64,000 bases of DNA from Tretioscincus oriximinensis (lineage: Eukaryota > Chordata > Lepidosauria > Squamata > Gymnophthalmidae): positions 1,963,417 to 2,027,416 of the forward strand of contig JAJVDF010000140.1 of assembly GCA_022410635.1 (NCBI GenBank), in the 5' to 3' direction. The position numbers and the translations under genes are program-made. Shown here one piece after another: positions 33,836 through 45,125 of this stretch (its first letter is position 1; every line of letters starts with the position of its first letter). The notes below the pieces were generated by a model, which worked only from the letters and a program-made list of their open reading frames with translations, was not told the DNA's origin and searched no databases.

Positions 33836-36013
33836 TGTGCAGCTCTAGTTTGTATGTTATTTGGTGTAATGTGAACTGAGTAAGCTCACATTAAAAAAAG
33901 CAAATGGAAATTATACTGAATTGCAACCAATAAAATATTTGCCATAGCAAAAAAGTTTGCAGTTCCTACCCAGTGGCATTCTGACAACAGTATGATGGTA
34001 TTTACAATGGAAGCAAATATGCCTAAATCTTGAATACATTTTCCTATGGCACTTTCACAGAACTGCATAGTTTGGATGCAGACTATAAGCAGAACTTTCT
34101 TCAAGCAACCTTTAATCCTAAAAAGAAACAGCAAGAGCAGTGAACAAATTTAATTCATTGTTCCCATAANGCTAATAAACCTCCTTGTTCCACCATTACA
34201 CAGGCCTGGTTTTGAAAACATAAATGTGTAACAGGCTTTCTATCGCCACCACTAACTTGAATAGGTTCTTGATTGGTTNTTTGCTTTTCTAACTTGAACA
34301 GGGTTTCTCTGCATGCAAATTACTTTGGGATGGGTTCCTCATCTTAGTAATTAATATGAGACACAATCTAGCAACAAAGCCACGCTTGAATGAGTAAATG
34401 AAAGCTGCATCAAAGGATTATATGCAAAAGTGTTCAAACTCCATTCTTTTCCGTAGAATTGGTGGATGCAAAGATCATAGCCATATTGTGAGGGTAGCCA
34501 CCAAACAAATAAATATAACAAACAGCAAAGAAAAAAGAAATTGACNGAATGCATGAAGCATGAGTGCTCACAGTTGCCAGAGAGTTGGTTCCCATCACAG
34601 GGTATGTAGTTTTCCTTAATATACCAATGCAAGTGCCACCCCCANCCCTAGCAGGTGGCATATGTTTTAAACACAGCAATTATCCATCCCATCCTGAAAC
34701 ATCTGCACTTTAAGCTATGAGTCATCACTGACTAAAGTAGAAATGGCATGGGTTGCCAGTGCCAGAGATAAAGAAGAGTGGCACCAGTATCTCCTCCTCT
34801 CAACTACAGCTGCCATTTATCATCTTGCTACTCTTCATGGCAGAAGGGATGATCTCTGTTCCCCTTCTCTTCCTTCCCTGCCAATGCCTGAGGTCTTCTG
34901 TGCTGCTGTGACTAGGCACATTCTGTGTTGAATGTTCAGGCATTGGGAGATTTTATTTGTGAGGGGGAAGGCACACTATTATTGTTGTTGTTGTTATTGT
35001 TGTTGTAAAAATGTGAGCTGAAGAATTTTTTGGTTGGAACCACTNTTTATGTTCCCACCACAGTGCACCATTGGACAAGCCCACCACCACCAATGAAGGT
35101 GCAACCAGATCAGAAGCACCTAGGATTGGGCACTAAAGGTGTACTGGCGCTGAAGAGGCACCAGTGCTGGNCTCACTCACCTTTTTCTCTCTCTCTGCAC
35201 AATTTTAAATCCCCTTTTCAGATCCTGAAGGTGCCAGGAACTAGAAAAAAGCACCTCCCTGCACNAATCATAGGGCACTAATACACTATGTCAGATCTTA
35301 TGGACACTCAGCATTCTTGTTCTGCTACTGGTTATGTATAATAAAATAAATTCTCCAAAAGCCAGATTATATCCAAGTTGTCCAATGTGTAGGAATTATT
35401 CTAAGGGTACTTTCCCTAAACCGTCTTAAAATATTTTACATCAAAACCGTAGAAGGCTAAATAATAAAAATAACATTAAAGATAGTCTCGAAACTTTTGA
35501 GCGATACAAGAAAAAGCAAGCAAGCAGTCTAGCTATNCACTCATTTAAACTTGAATGAAAAGTTTATAATTGTAGATGCCTTTCATATATCAGAGAATAC
35601 TCCAGAAGGGAAGAGTCACCATAGAAAAAAATCCTTAGGTCATGCAATAATTACTACTATTTCAACATAAAATGACCTTTTCTGTTCATGGTCACTGTGA
35701 AAGGATAATTACAGAATCCCTGTAGATTTCCATTTCTTAGGGTATCTTTTAATTACAGACCTTCATATCTTTATAAGCAATCATGTTCTATGACTCTGGC
35801 TTTCTAATCTTCTTCAGTCCGGAAGAATAAACTTCATCTGGTTTCCCCTCTCCTCCCANTTTAGTCCAAAACTAGAATAGTGAATGTTTGACCAGAGGCC
35901 ATAGAACATTGTTGGCTATAATAACTGGAAACATAATCCTTCTATAATAGCTCAAGCCTATCTAATAAATCTACATGTCTTAATAACATTTGAAAAATAG
36001 ATGCAAAGAGTAA
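33836..36013. other. No recognisable gene; short (TTG/TTA)n repeat
   Basis: 34977-35005 is an ATT/GTT trinucleotide run. Many Ns lie in 34100-35530. No exon or known repeat is supported. Confidence 0.45.
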
Positions 36014-36163
36014 GGCTGCATCCACACATCACTAATTTATTCCGCTATAATTGGATATTCCACAACAAAGCAAGGATATTCTGGAATAAATTGCACCACA
36101 CAATGCTTTATTGTGGAATATCCAGCTATGGTTGAATAAATAAGTGATGTGTGGATGCAGGCT
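36014..36163. repeat. Fold-back element, GGCTGCATCCACACATCAC family, copy 2
   Basis: GGCTGCATCCACACATCACT at left, and inverted AAGTGATGTGTGGATGCAGG at right, with TAA on both sides. A TAA duplication would fit a PIF/Harbinger-type element. The inner arms include GATATTCCACAACAAAGC and GCTTTATTGTGGAATATCC. Confidence 0.82.
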
Positions 36164-36722
36164 AAGATAAAAGTGGTTGCTTTTTGGAAGGGTCTCAAGT
36201 GTTACATTTTCATCTTTGTTGGCTGAGACACTCTCTGGAGAGAGCAACATCTTTCTGAAGTGGCCATAGTGAGGATACAAAATTCTGCTCCAAAGAGAAT
36301 ATCTCCNGCTGAAAGAGCCTCTTTATAAAATCACTGAAGATAATAACCCTATAATTGCAATTACTTTTAAATGANAAAATGGAATGCATCTCATGCTTAG
36401 AGGCACTCAGCACATCTTTCTCTATATATTTCACAGAGTCACAATAGTCCTTGAAGGCTTTGTGATTGGACAATATTTGGACAAATCCCAGGATCTGTAG
36501 TGATGTCATCAGTGTTCTAAACCAAGACCAGACTGGCAGCAGTTGTCATGGAACAGGGAAGAAACAACACAAGAAGAGTGAAGAAACATTAAGGGGAAGA
36601 AAGAGTAAGCTAGACTCCCATTCATTAAACTCAGGCAATGAGCATAAGNTCCAGTAGCTCCACAATATTTCCAATAGCTACTGGGTGAACATTCCAATGT
36701 GGAGTTAAAAACCACGTTCTTA

Positions 36723-36832
36723 GGCTGCTTACAAATATCATTTACTTATTCCANTATACTGGATATTCCAGAAGAAAGCACTTTCTGGACTGCAACTATA
36801 ATAGAATAAATAAGTGTTTTCTGGATACAACT
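36723..36832. repeat. Fold-back element, GGCTGC family, copy 3 (short)
   Basis: GGCTGCTTACAAATATCATT, TACTGGATATTCCAGAAGAAAGC and AATAAATAAGTGTTTTCTGGA match the ends of copies 1 and 2 with internal loss. It lies only 560 bp from copy 2. Confidence 0.65.
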
Positions 36833-39800
36833 ACAAACCAAGCAAANAATCCAAAACCAGGTTAAAGAGCACTTTCCTAAAGAAATGTGCTTTGTTCAAA
36901 AACCATTCTGCTTCTTTACTAAAAGGAAACTGGTGGTGGTTCCCATTTTCTATCATGCCAAGGGTTATGCAGGAAACGCCTCTCTTCACCTGACATTTCT
37001 ATTAANCACACTTGTTAATTGCTCTTAGAAGAGGAAGTTGGAAAAGACCTTGAATAAACTCAAAATGACATTATTTGGAGGGAGTACAGGACTAGAAACC
37101 CTTAGGTACCTGCATTTGTTGCTAAATAAATAAAGTGAATTAGCATCCAAGAAGACGGAACAGGTATGTGATTTCCAGTATACCCACCTTGTACTGAAAA
37201 CTAAACAAAAATCTTTCCAAGAGGTGAAATAAATATAGAAGCATGATCCCCAGCTGAGTCAGAATATCATTTTACTCATTTGTTTTGGCAAAGGGTTTAA
37301 GATTTATCTTTGCTCCCAACCTCTGGAGTGAGGAACATACTGAATATATTTTCCTGCAAATGCAATATTCTGTACCATTAATTTATAGAATCTGCTATCA
37401 TCTTTTATAGTCTACACCTTTTTGTATTTAAATCGAAATATGTTTTATTTTTTTATTCCTTTTTATTTTCATCTTTACCTTTTGGTCTTTCTGTGTAATT
37501 TCATTTGAGACTACAGTAATAGGTTTGTATAAAAATCTAATAAATATGTCTTCCACTAGGTACAGTGCCTCAGAATGATCATGATGTTGAGTTAACCTAA
37601 TATACATCAAAGAAGGATAAAAGAGAAAAGAAGGAGATTATGTTGCTCTGGTGGTTCAAATAAATCTTGTGGAGGGATTAAGAACATTGCAGTAATAGTT
37701 ACATATAAAGGCCTNCATCATTAACAAGAAAGGATTGCTTTCTAAATCACAATATGTGGTCAAAACAAATATGATGAATAGGAAATCAAAGAGGTGACAT
37801 TTAAGAATCAACTATGATCATATATGCACCCAGTCTATCAATGTAAGTCAGAGACCAAGATATGTTAATACAAGTACCTAGAATCATGCTATATGTGGAA
37901 ACATAAAAGACCTGCATGCACAGTACTAAAAAACAGTCTTTCTCTCCTTTCTAAAATATCACTTCTAAAATGATCCAAAGAAGCAGAATCTTGGAAGAGT
38001 TAGGAGTAGAAATGTGCAAATTTCATAGGTATGATCCAGTTCAGATTCAACTATCTGGTTTAATCGAGATTGAATAGAATTGAACCACCACCTGCTTGAG
38101 TGGGGCTGGTTCAATTTCAATTGAACTAGGAGTTTCATGTGTCAACTCACCCAGATTCAATCATCAGATCATTTCAAATCAATTTGATTTGACTCCTGGC
38201 CATTTATCCTTTTAATTGGGTCCTTTTTAATGTCTTTTGTTGTATTTTTTAACGATCAAACAATTCATAAAGTTTGAGATTTGCTTTGAATCAAACTTGT
38301 TTGATCTGGTTGAAGATCTAATGTATCTCAGCAAGGTTTTGTTTAATTTGGTCAGAACTGAAGCAACAATTTTTTGATCATGCACAACTCTGNTTGGAAG
38401 AGGCAATGCAAAATCAGAAAATTTGGAATTGTCCATTATATTGGAAGGTTTTAAGAAAATGCCCAGTTTAGGGACAAGGCTAGGACGATGGTGTGTGAAA
38501 TAGGAGGCAGTGTGTCTAAACTAGTTGCTAGTAGAATAGTTTTAACTCCTGAATGCTGTGACTGCATGAAAATCACACTGAGGTTCTCTTTAAAGTGGTT
38601 TCTCAAATGTTTTAGGACTGTGGAAAGTCCCAGTGACATTTCATGAGATAGACAAAGTGGTCCAAATGGGCTTTTCATGGCATGGTGTCAAAATTTCCCA
38701 ATCTGCAACTTTGGAGGCTAAAGAACATGTGTTCCGTGGCCTCCAAAACAGGCTGGGACAGATCTATCACAATGTATATGACTCTTAGTGTCCACCATCA
38801 TGCCCTTTAATTCTTGGTCCAGTTCAGGTTTTCCAGGCCCAGATCAGCCTCTAAATTGCATGTTAACATATAGTTTATGGTGTGAAAATTCTCTGCAAGC
38901 CCAACAATGTGTGTTCTTAATCTTTGCTTCTGGTCTTCATATGTGTGTCTGATTGCCACTGTGAGAACAAGTTCATAGATTACAATAATGTAAGAGCAAT
39001 TTTCTTGACCTAAAACGGCAACCTTACTATGTCCTACCTACCAATGATTCAACATATTCTGATTTTTGGTAAAACGTTCATTTTGCACTCTGTGCCACTG
39101 TCACATTGGGTGCCAACCATAACTAGATTAGAATACTAGCTGAGTTCTCTTCCATGCAGTACACTTACAGATGCAGATTTCATGGAACAGGGTTCTGATA
39201 CTTGTGCTTAATGAACAGATGGCTTGGTTTAGAAGGCACAAGGGGTCAGTTCTTGGAAATGACAAGCTCTTGAGATCTCTGTATTCCCAAGGGCTCCATA
39301 CAATTCTTGTTATTATTCTAAAATGGATTTAAACAATGGTGACGCATATGCATTATTATAAGTGTGCTTCTGAAAGGTTTATACTGTCACTTGCTCAGGT
39401 TTCACACACAAAAAACCCTTTGGAGACCCTACATGTCCTTCACTCGAGATGTACAGCCTTATGAAGATAAACAGAAAGTTATTGCATCTAAAACCCTATT
39501 AATTCTTGCCAGCCCTCTTCTCACCTTCTGTGCTCGACACCTATTCTTTGTTACTGTAACTGTCATGGAGACCACCTTGTCTTTATTTTTTCTTTTTCTC
39601 TCTTTAAAGGAACTGATGTGAGAGTGGGAAACAATATTTAAGCTTTTAATCAGCAGGTGCAATTGGTGCCACAAAGGAAAAGACTAACATCTGGAGAAGT
39701 CCATTAGCCAAGTCTCTGAGGACTGGACAGAATTACAAAATCTTAGGAAAGTGGAAGAAACTTCTTCCATAAAACTTGAGTCAGAGCTGAGGATCTACTG

Positions 39801-40914
39801 AAAGAAACACTATATTGCCCAAAGTATGTGCTCATATCTGCATTCGCAGTGTAGGGAAAATGCATTAANAATCCTACAGAATATCCCTGGTGGAAGAATG
39901 AACAGCAACAACTGAAACATCTTCCCTTCATCATCTAACACCTGGTNCCATTAAAAGACTCATAGAAAATGGCCAGCATCTAGAATCTTTTCCTATGCAT
40001 ATCCTGTTCAAAATCAGTCAATTTTGTTCCCATACTTGAAATTTGTAAGAGATGTGGAGTGTATGAATTCCATGTCTACTGCCCTCAATGGTGGAGAAAA
40101 ACTACGCCACTGTTGTACAGATGCTGCCTTAAGAGTTGGTTATGAAGATAAAATGAGAACACTGGAGGAAAGAAACAACATAAATATTTTTTGCAGAAGA
40201 TTTAGAATGACTTTTCTTGGTGAATAGGCAGACCATGACAAATTTCAAACCAAAAGTAGACAAATGGGTGGAGGTGAAGGTGGGGATCCTAGTAATTCAT
40301 AGCAATAATTACTTTAAAGATGTCATTTTTGTTTAAATAATATAAGTTGGAGGTTTCATAAGTATTCATAAGTTTGAATTCATAGTTTCAAGTAGACATA
40401 ATTTTGGACAAAATTTGAAAAGAGAAAAAAGATATTTTGAACAAAAAGGGAACTGATAAAATCAATGAAACTNCAGAAGATGGGTCTGCTCGTGGTAGTT
40501 TGCCCATCTTTTATTAACAAATGCAACCAGATATTATGACTATGAAAACTGCTTTCAGTCAGTGGAGACGAGGTGGCTGTTCATGTACAAATATTTTCCA
40601 CCCCAAACTTGCTATTTCTCCCTGAGTTTGGAGGAGAAAGGAGTGCATAGGTTCCAAATACTCATTGAAAAAGGCTGTTTCCAGACAAGGTTCTCCTGCT
40701 GGGTTGATAGGATCATCTTCATGCTTTCGCCATACAGGGCAAAGCAGCTTCCCTGCCCCCCCACTGCCTGGAGTCCCAAGTGTCTGCCATGCCATTGTGG
40801 GCTTGAATAAGCTGATAGGGTTTTACTCTTTAGTGTGGAAGGGGATAAAGTTGTTTCTTATTGAGCACAATGACTGAATCTTTTGGAACTGTTGTGTTTA
40901 AAATGATTCCGGAT
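36833..40914. other. No recognisable gene
   Basis: About 4 kb of AT-rich sequence. A possible degenerate hAT-like element lies at 38008-38392. No exon-like frame is supported. Confidence 0.45.
38008..38392. mobile_element. Possible degenerate hAT-like element
   Basis: The left end TAGAAATGTGCAAATTTC and right end GATCATGCACAACTCTG are weakly inverted and share the TGTGCA core of hAT ends. The flanks GTTAGGAG and NTTGGAAG are only a partial 8-bp match. The interior is rich in TTGATTTGAATC-like palindromes. Confidence 0.35.
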
Positions 40915-41130
40915 AGGAATGAGCACAAATACCTGGAAACGCGCTTTGGGCGTCCAGGAATTGGGGGCGAAGGGAACGGCCAGTAGGCAGCCGGTGCGGC
41001 ATCTTTTCTTCCGGGGTAAAATTGCCCCAGGAATGCTCGCTCCGGCTACAGGAGAGCTAGGGAGAGGCGGAGCATCAATGCTGGTATTTAAGCACGCCCT
41101 CACTAGATGCTGTTGCAATGAGAAAGCAAG
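40915..41130 (+). promoter_or_regulatory. GC-rich, promoter-like segment upstream of the minisatellite
   Basis: A CpG-richer island in AT-rich DNA (CGCGCTTTGGGCG, CCGGTGCGGC, CTTCCGGGG, CTCGCTCCGG) ends with a TATA-like GGTATTTAAGCACGCC at about 41081. It could be part of an LTR or another retroelement promoter. No open frame follows. Confidence 0.3.
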
Positions 41131-41778
41131 AGCAGAGCCAGTGCTTTGGCCTGCATGGCAGTTTAGAGTTTTGACTTTTGTCAGGAGAGCCGGTGCTTGG
41201 GGCTGCCTGGCAGTTTAGAGNNNNNNNNNNNNNNNNNNNNNNNNNNNNNNNNNNNNNNNNNNNNNNNNNNNNNNNNNNNNNNNNNNNNNNNNNNNNNNNN
41301 NNNNNNNNNNNNNNNNNNNNNNNNNNNNNNNNNNNNNNNNNNNNNNNNNNNNNNNNNNNNNNNNNNNNNNNNNNNNNNNNNNNNNNNNNNNNNNNNNNNN
41401 NNNNNNNNNNNNNNNNNNNNNNNNNNNNNNNNNNNNNNNNNNNNNNNNNNNNNNNNNNNNNNNNNNNNNNNNNNNNNNNNNNNNNNNNNNNNNNNNNNNN
41501 NNNNNNNNNNNNNNNNNNNNNNNNNNNNNNNNNNNNNNNNNNNNNNNNNNNNNNNNNNNNNNNNNNNNNNNNNNNNNNNNNNNNTCTTGGGCCTGCCTGG
41601 CAGTTTAGAGTTTTGACTTTTGTTAGGAGAGCCNGTGCTGTGGCCTGCCTGGCAGTTTNGAGTGCCTGGCAGTTTAGAGTTTTGACTTTTGTCAAGAGAG
41701 CCGGTGCTTGGGCCTGCCTGGCAGTTTAGAGTTTTGACTTTTGTCAGGAGAGCCAATTCTTTGGCCTTCCTGTCAGTC
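41131..41778 (+). repeat. 52-bp minisatellite, interrupted by an assembly gap
   Basis: The unit is 52 bp and contains GCCTGCCTGGCAGTTTAGAG then TTTTGACTTTTGTCAGGAGAG. About 1.6 units precede and about 3.5 follow a 364-base N run (41221-41584). One right-hand unit has an extra partial copy of TGCCTGGCAGTTTAGAG. The period is not a multiple of three, and the open frames across it are mostly N, so it is not coding. Confidence 0.92.
41221..41584. other. Assembly gap (364 N)
   Basis: The run of N lies entirely inside the minisatellite, so the true array length is unknown. Confidence 0.99.
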
Positions 41779-41799
41779 CTCTTTCTTGTATTCAGATAG

Positions 41800-41905
41800 C
41801 TCAAATACTAGCCTGGACTCTGAGTCTGCATTGCTTTATAAGCTAAGCAGGATCCCTCCTGGTTTAAAATTGGATGGGAGACTGCTTTGAATTCACTAAA
41901 AAAAT
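41800..41905 (+). repeat. 5S rRNA-like sequence (pseudogene or 5S-derived SINE head)
   Basis: AAGCTAAGCAGGATCCCTCC then TGGTTTAAAATTGGATGGGAGACTG matches the internal promoter region of vertebrate 5S rRNA (A box AAGCTAAGCAGGGTCGGG, C box near TGGATGGGAGACCG). The upstream part, ATACTAGCCTGGACTC, is a weaker match to the 5S 5' half. Several substitutions rule out a functional 5S gene. SINEs with 5S-type heads are known in vertebrates, including lizards. Confidence 0.75.
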
Positions 41906-42710
41906 TATGAGTTCTGGACTTAAAGCCACTTTTATATATAGCGGAGCTCACCTATCTATATTGAGTAGTAGATTTATATATATAGTATATTATAATGTAT
42001 ATTATAGTTCATTCATTTTAATATCTTTTAATGTACATGGGTATCTTAGAGTGCATAAACACACACACATCTTGAAAGCTCTCGAAATAAAATAATAGTC
42101 ACTGATTTGTGGATCCATCTGGATCACCAGCATTTGCACATGCAAGGCTATGGATTTTGGCAATCACACATGTATCTTGTGTGAAGTATGGAGGGGAGGG
42201 TGCAAACTGGGCACTCCCTTGAGTCAGTACCCACTCTAAATCCTTTGATTACATCAGTGTCCATCAGCTATGATGTGATCAACTACAAAGAGATCGGTTT
42301 TTACACGCTCCAGACATGAAATTAAAGCCCAAAAGAAGCCTTGTCCATGCTACACCAAATACGTGGAACTAGGTAATGGGGTCCTGGATAGTTGGATGAG
42401 ATACTATATATATTTGAGGCTCAACTGTGCAACAAGACACATCACAAACCCTCTGTGCAAAGTGCCAGCCAAGATATACCTTTTATTTTCTCTTTCCCTA
42501 CTCTAGAATGGCATGAGTTCTGCCAAAAACGATGTGTGGATACACACTTAGTGGGCAAATTCTTCACCAAGGTGTAAGTAACTGAGAGTCATAAAATGAG
42601 AAACACTTTATACACATCAATAAAAAAGAGGAATATAAAAATGCAGATTTAGTCATCATTCCAAAATTGAGACATGTGACTTCCACATACCATGTCTCAC
42701 TGAAGTAAAT
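41906..42710. other. No recognisable feature
   Basis: TATA-rich stretch at 41935-42005 and AT-rich sequence; no gene. It may include the body of a 5S-headed SINE. Confidence 0.4.
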
Positions 42711-42786
42711 TTAAAAAAAAAGAAAAAAAGAAAAAAAAATAAAGAAAACAACAACAACCAAAAAAGAATAAAAATAAATAAATAAA
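42711..42786. repeat. A-rich simple repeat
   Basis: Runs of A interrupted by single G, T or C (AAAAAGAAAAAAAG, then AAATAAATAAATAAA). It could be an old poly-A tail of a plus-strand retroelement. Confidence 0.8.
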
Positions 42787-42878
42787 CATGACCCATAAAG
42801 AGGTGGAGTTGGAAGTCGTATGACCAAAAAGAGGTAGGGCAGAGGTCACATGATCCAACAGAGGTAAGGCTGGAAGGG
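42787..42878. repeat. Three diverged ~30-bp tandem units
   Basis: CATGACCCATAAAGAGGTGG, CGTATGACCAAAAAGAGGTAG and CACATGATCCAACAGAGGTAAG begin three successive units of 30, 30 and 31 bases. Confidence 0.7.
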
Positions 42879-43744
42879 GCGGGGGCTAGCCCATACAAGT
42901 TTCTGCCTTTGATTTTGATCCATCACTACAGGCACTTGCTATCTACATGCTAACTAAGGAAGGCCCTAGATGAATCAGTATCTGAATGGCAGACCCGTGT
43001 TCTGAAATATAATCCACAATAAGATCCAGTGCAAAAAGGGACTTTGTACAAATTGCAAACTAGTTCACGGATTTGCTTCTACTTTAGCAAAATTATTGTT
43101 CACTGCACCTACTGAAATCCACAGAAACCTATACAACAAAGCTTCTCTTTACTCCCTCCCCTCTCTTTGCTGCTAATGTGCAGGTTCATAGAAGAAACAC
43201 GTTGATATCTATAAACATCTGGGGAGAATGGTTTCTTTCCTGTTTTACAAACCTGATGGATCCATGCCAGTACACAATCAAAACCCAGGAACCCGTGCTG
43301 TAGAACAAAGTATCTGACTTCCTTTTGATCAACTAAGCACCTGGTTTCCATGGGTCAGTTACAAAACATTGCAATTTACATGTTCCTTTTTTAAGCAAAG
43401 AAGAATTAAGAGATTTCCACTTAATGCCCAATGGAATAAACTTCCCTGTCTCCAAAAAGATTGAGTCTGCAGCAGATTTTAAAAACTGTTCCTAGTTAGG
43501 TAACCCCATTAAATGTAAACTATCTTGTTCAGTTATCTGAAACTAGGGATGATTTGAGGTTATGCACGAAGAACTCAAAAGTACCAGGACCACATTCAAA
43601 GGCTGTATTGACATAACTCTGTAGTCTGAAGGGGATGAGGGGGGAAACAAAGAGATACTTGGAGCCTGGAGAAGGTGAGGTGAATGACTAATAAGAATAA
43701 ATGTTTGGAGATCTGGATAGAAATGGATGCTTGTGACTTGCTGT
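42879..43744. other. No recognisable gene
   Basis: 42925-43045 (GCACTTGCTATCTACATGCTAAC ... ATAATCCACAATAAGATCC) weakly resembles the GGCCCTGTCCCC fold-back family. Otherwise nothing. Confidence 0.4.
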
Positions 43745-43959
43745 TAGGCTGACCAGATGACACCTTATGGGGGGGGTGGTTGAAAACCCAGTTTTGGGGT
43801 GCCCCCCCTCGGTTTTTTCTGAGGAAAAAAAATTCAAAAAAAGATTTTTTTCCNAAAAATATTTTGTTTTCTATTTTTTTTTCCTTAGAAAAAAACTGGA
43901 GGCACCCCAAAACGGCTTTTCAACACACATACCCCCAAAGGGGTCATCTGGTCAGCCTA
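43745..43959. mobile_element. hAT non-autonomous element, second copy of 10568-10775
   Basis: TAGGCTGACCAGATGACACC at left and inverted GGTCATCTGGTCAGCCTA at right, with GAAAACCCAGTTTTGGGGTG and poly-A/T palindrome inside. Flanking octamers CTTGCTGT and CTTTCTGC match at 6 of 8 bases, consistent with a decayed target duplication. Confidence 0.85.
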
Positions 43960-44514
43960 CTTTCTGCATTTGGGATAGAATTTGATCCTGGAAATGAGTG
44001 AAAATGGAACATCTGGACTGCTAATTTATAATGATGCTGCATGCAGTGAAGATTCACTTATCAGTGAACCTTGGAATTGGAAAAATGCGTGGAAGAAAGG
44101 CTCTCCTATTTACTCCAGCCTTTCTGGACTTCCTCACACAGAAGCGGCCTTGTATTGAATGTTCTAGGTCTTAGAGACTAGTTTTTCCCCTTGGCATGTG
44201 CACTTACCATGGAGAAGAAAGCTAAGTCCCTTTAAGCAGAAATAAAAAGGCAAAGGCAAGTTGCATGTTAAACAAGCAGAACACCATTTCTCTATTGCAT
44301 TGAAATGAGAGCATGTGTTTGAGCTTCATTTATTATCATACATAAGTCAGTTTATGCAGGTACAATCTTAAAAGCTCTCATTAGTTAATTCCGTCTTTTT
44401 CTCCCATAGTGGAGTACAGTCTTTAACTCCTAACAAAAAGGGGTGGTTGCAAGCATCCCCCTCTTTCTGAAGGAAGTAGAATATAGGACATTAAAGGTAC
44501 CTACAAATCCTGTA
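43960..44514. other. No recognisable feature
   Basis: Single-copy-looking sequence with no supported gene. Confidence 0.5.
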
Positions 44515-44800
44515 CCTGAAAACTAATCAGGAAGTGAATACTGAGCATGCTCAGCTAGCAATTCTACATTGTCCTGTGCTGGTGTCTTCTTGCTTTATCC
44601 TGGCATAATCCCAATAAGAAGCGATACCCAGGAAGGCTTTTCACATCCCCGGCTGCAGGCATGGCAATTTTGTAAAATCAGCTAAAGAATATTCTGGGGC
44701 AATGGACCATTTTCCCCAAATTTATTACAGAAACTCCTTTGACATATGGAGCAGAGTCATCATCNTGTAAGTATCGTCATGGCCCAATGCCCACCCCACC
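44515..44800 (+). repeat. Unassigned dispersed repeat, copy 2 (pairs with 22340-22700)
   Basis: Contains AATCAGGAAGTGAATACTGAG, CATGCTCAGCTAGCAATTC, ATCAGCTAAAGAATATTCTG and GGAGCAGAGTCATCATC, all mirrored on the minus strand of 22340-22700. Confidence 0.65.
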
Positions 44801-45059
44801 ATCCCGTGTGTTTGCAGCCTGAATAGGGGTTCTTTTTAAAAATATCCTGAGATGTCGTTTTTCTCATATATTTTAGTGCAGTGCAGTGCAATGCAAATCA
44901 CAAACAAAGATAATTAAATGGTCTTTTTTATTGATCAACCTGAGTGTGATAGAAGGCATTTTTTAATCTGTTTTATAACGGTTGGAGTCTTTTTTTTTTT
45001 AGAGACTCTCCAGCATTAAAGCTTAAGCACTCTGTGGATTGCTAAAAGGCAGCCTTTGG

Positions 45060-45125
45060 AAAGCTGTTCCCCTCCAGATGTTTTTGGTTACAACTCCCAT
45101 CGCAGATCAAAACATCTGGAGAGCA
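45060..45125. repeat. Fragment of the hAT-like GGCCCTCCAGATG family
   Basis: CCCCTCCAGATGTTTTTGGTT, ACAACTCCCATC and AAAACATCTGGAGAG resemble the inner palindrome of 1295-1425. Ends are eroded. Confidence 0.55.

Noticed and set aside
41131..41778. CRISPR-like regular repeats
   Set aside because: Head-to-tail 52-bp units without unique spacers in a vertebrate genome: a minisatellite.
41075..41804. Frames of about 200 residues across the N gap
   Set aside because: Mostly undefined residues; the 52-bp period shifts frame with every unit, so no protein repeat is encoded.
41836..41895. Functional 5S rRNA gene
   Set aside because: Several substitutions and loss of the 5' and 3' halves; only the internal promoter region is well matched.
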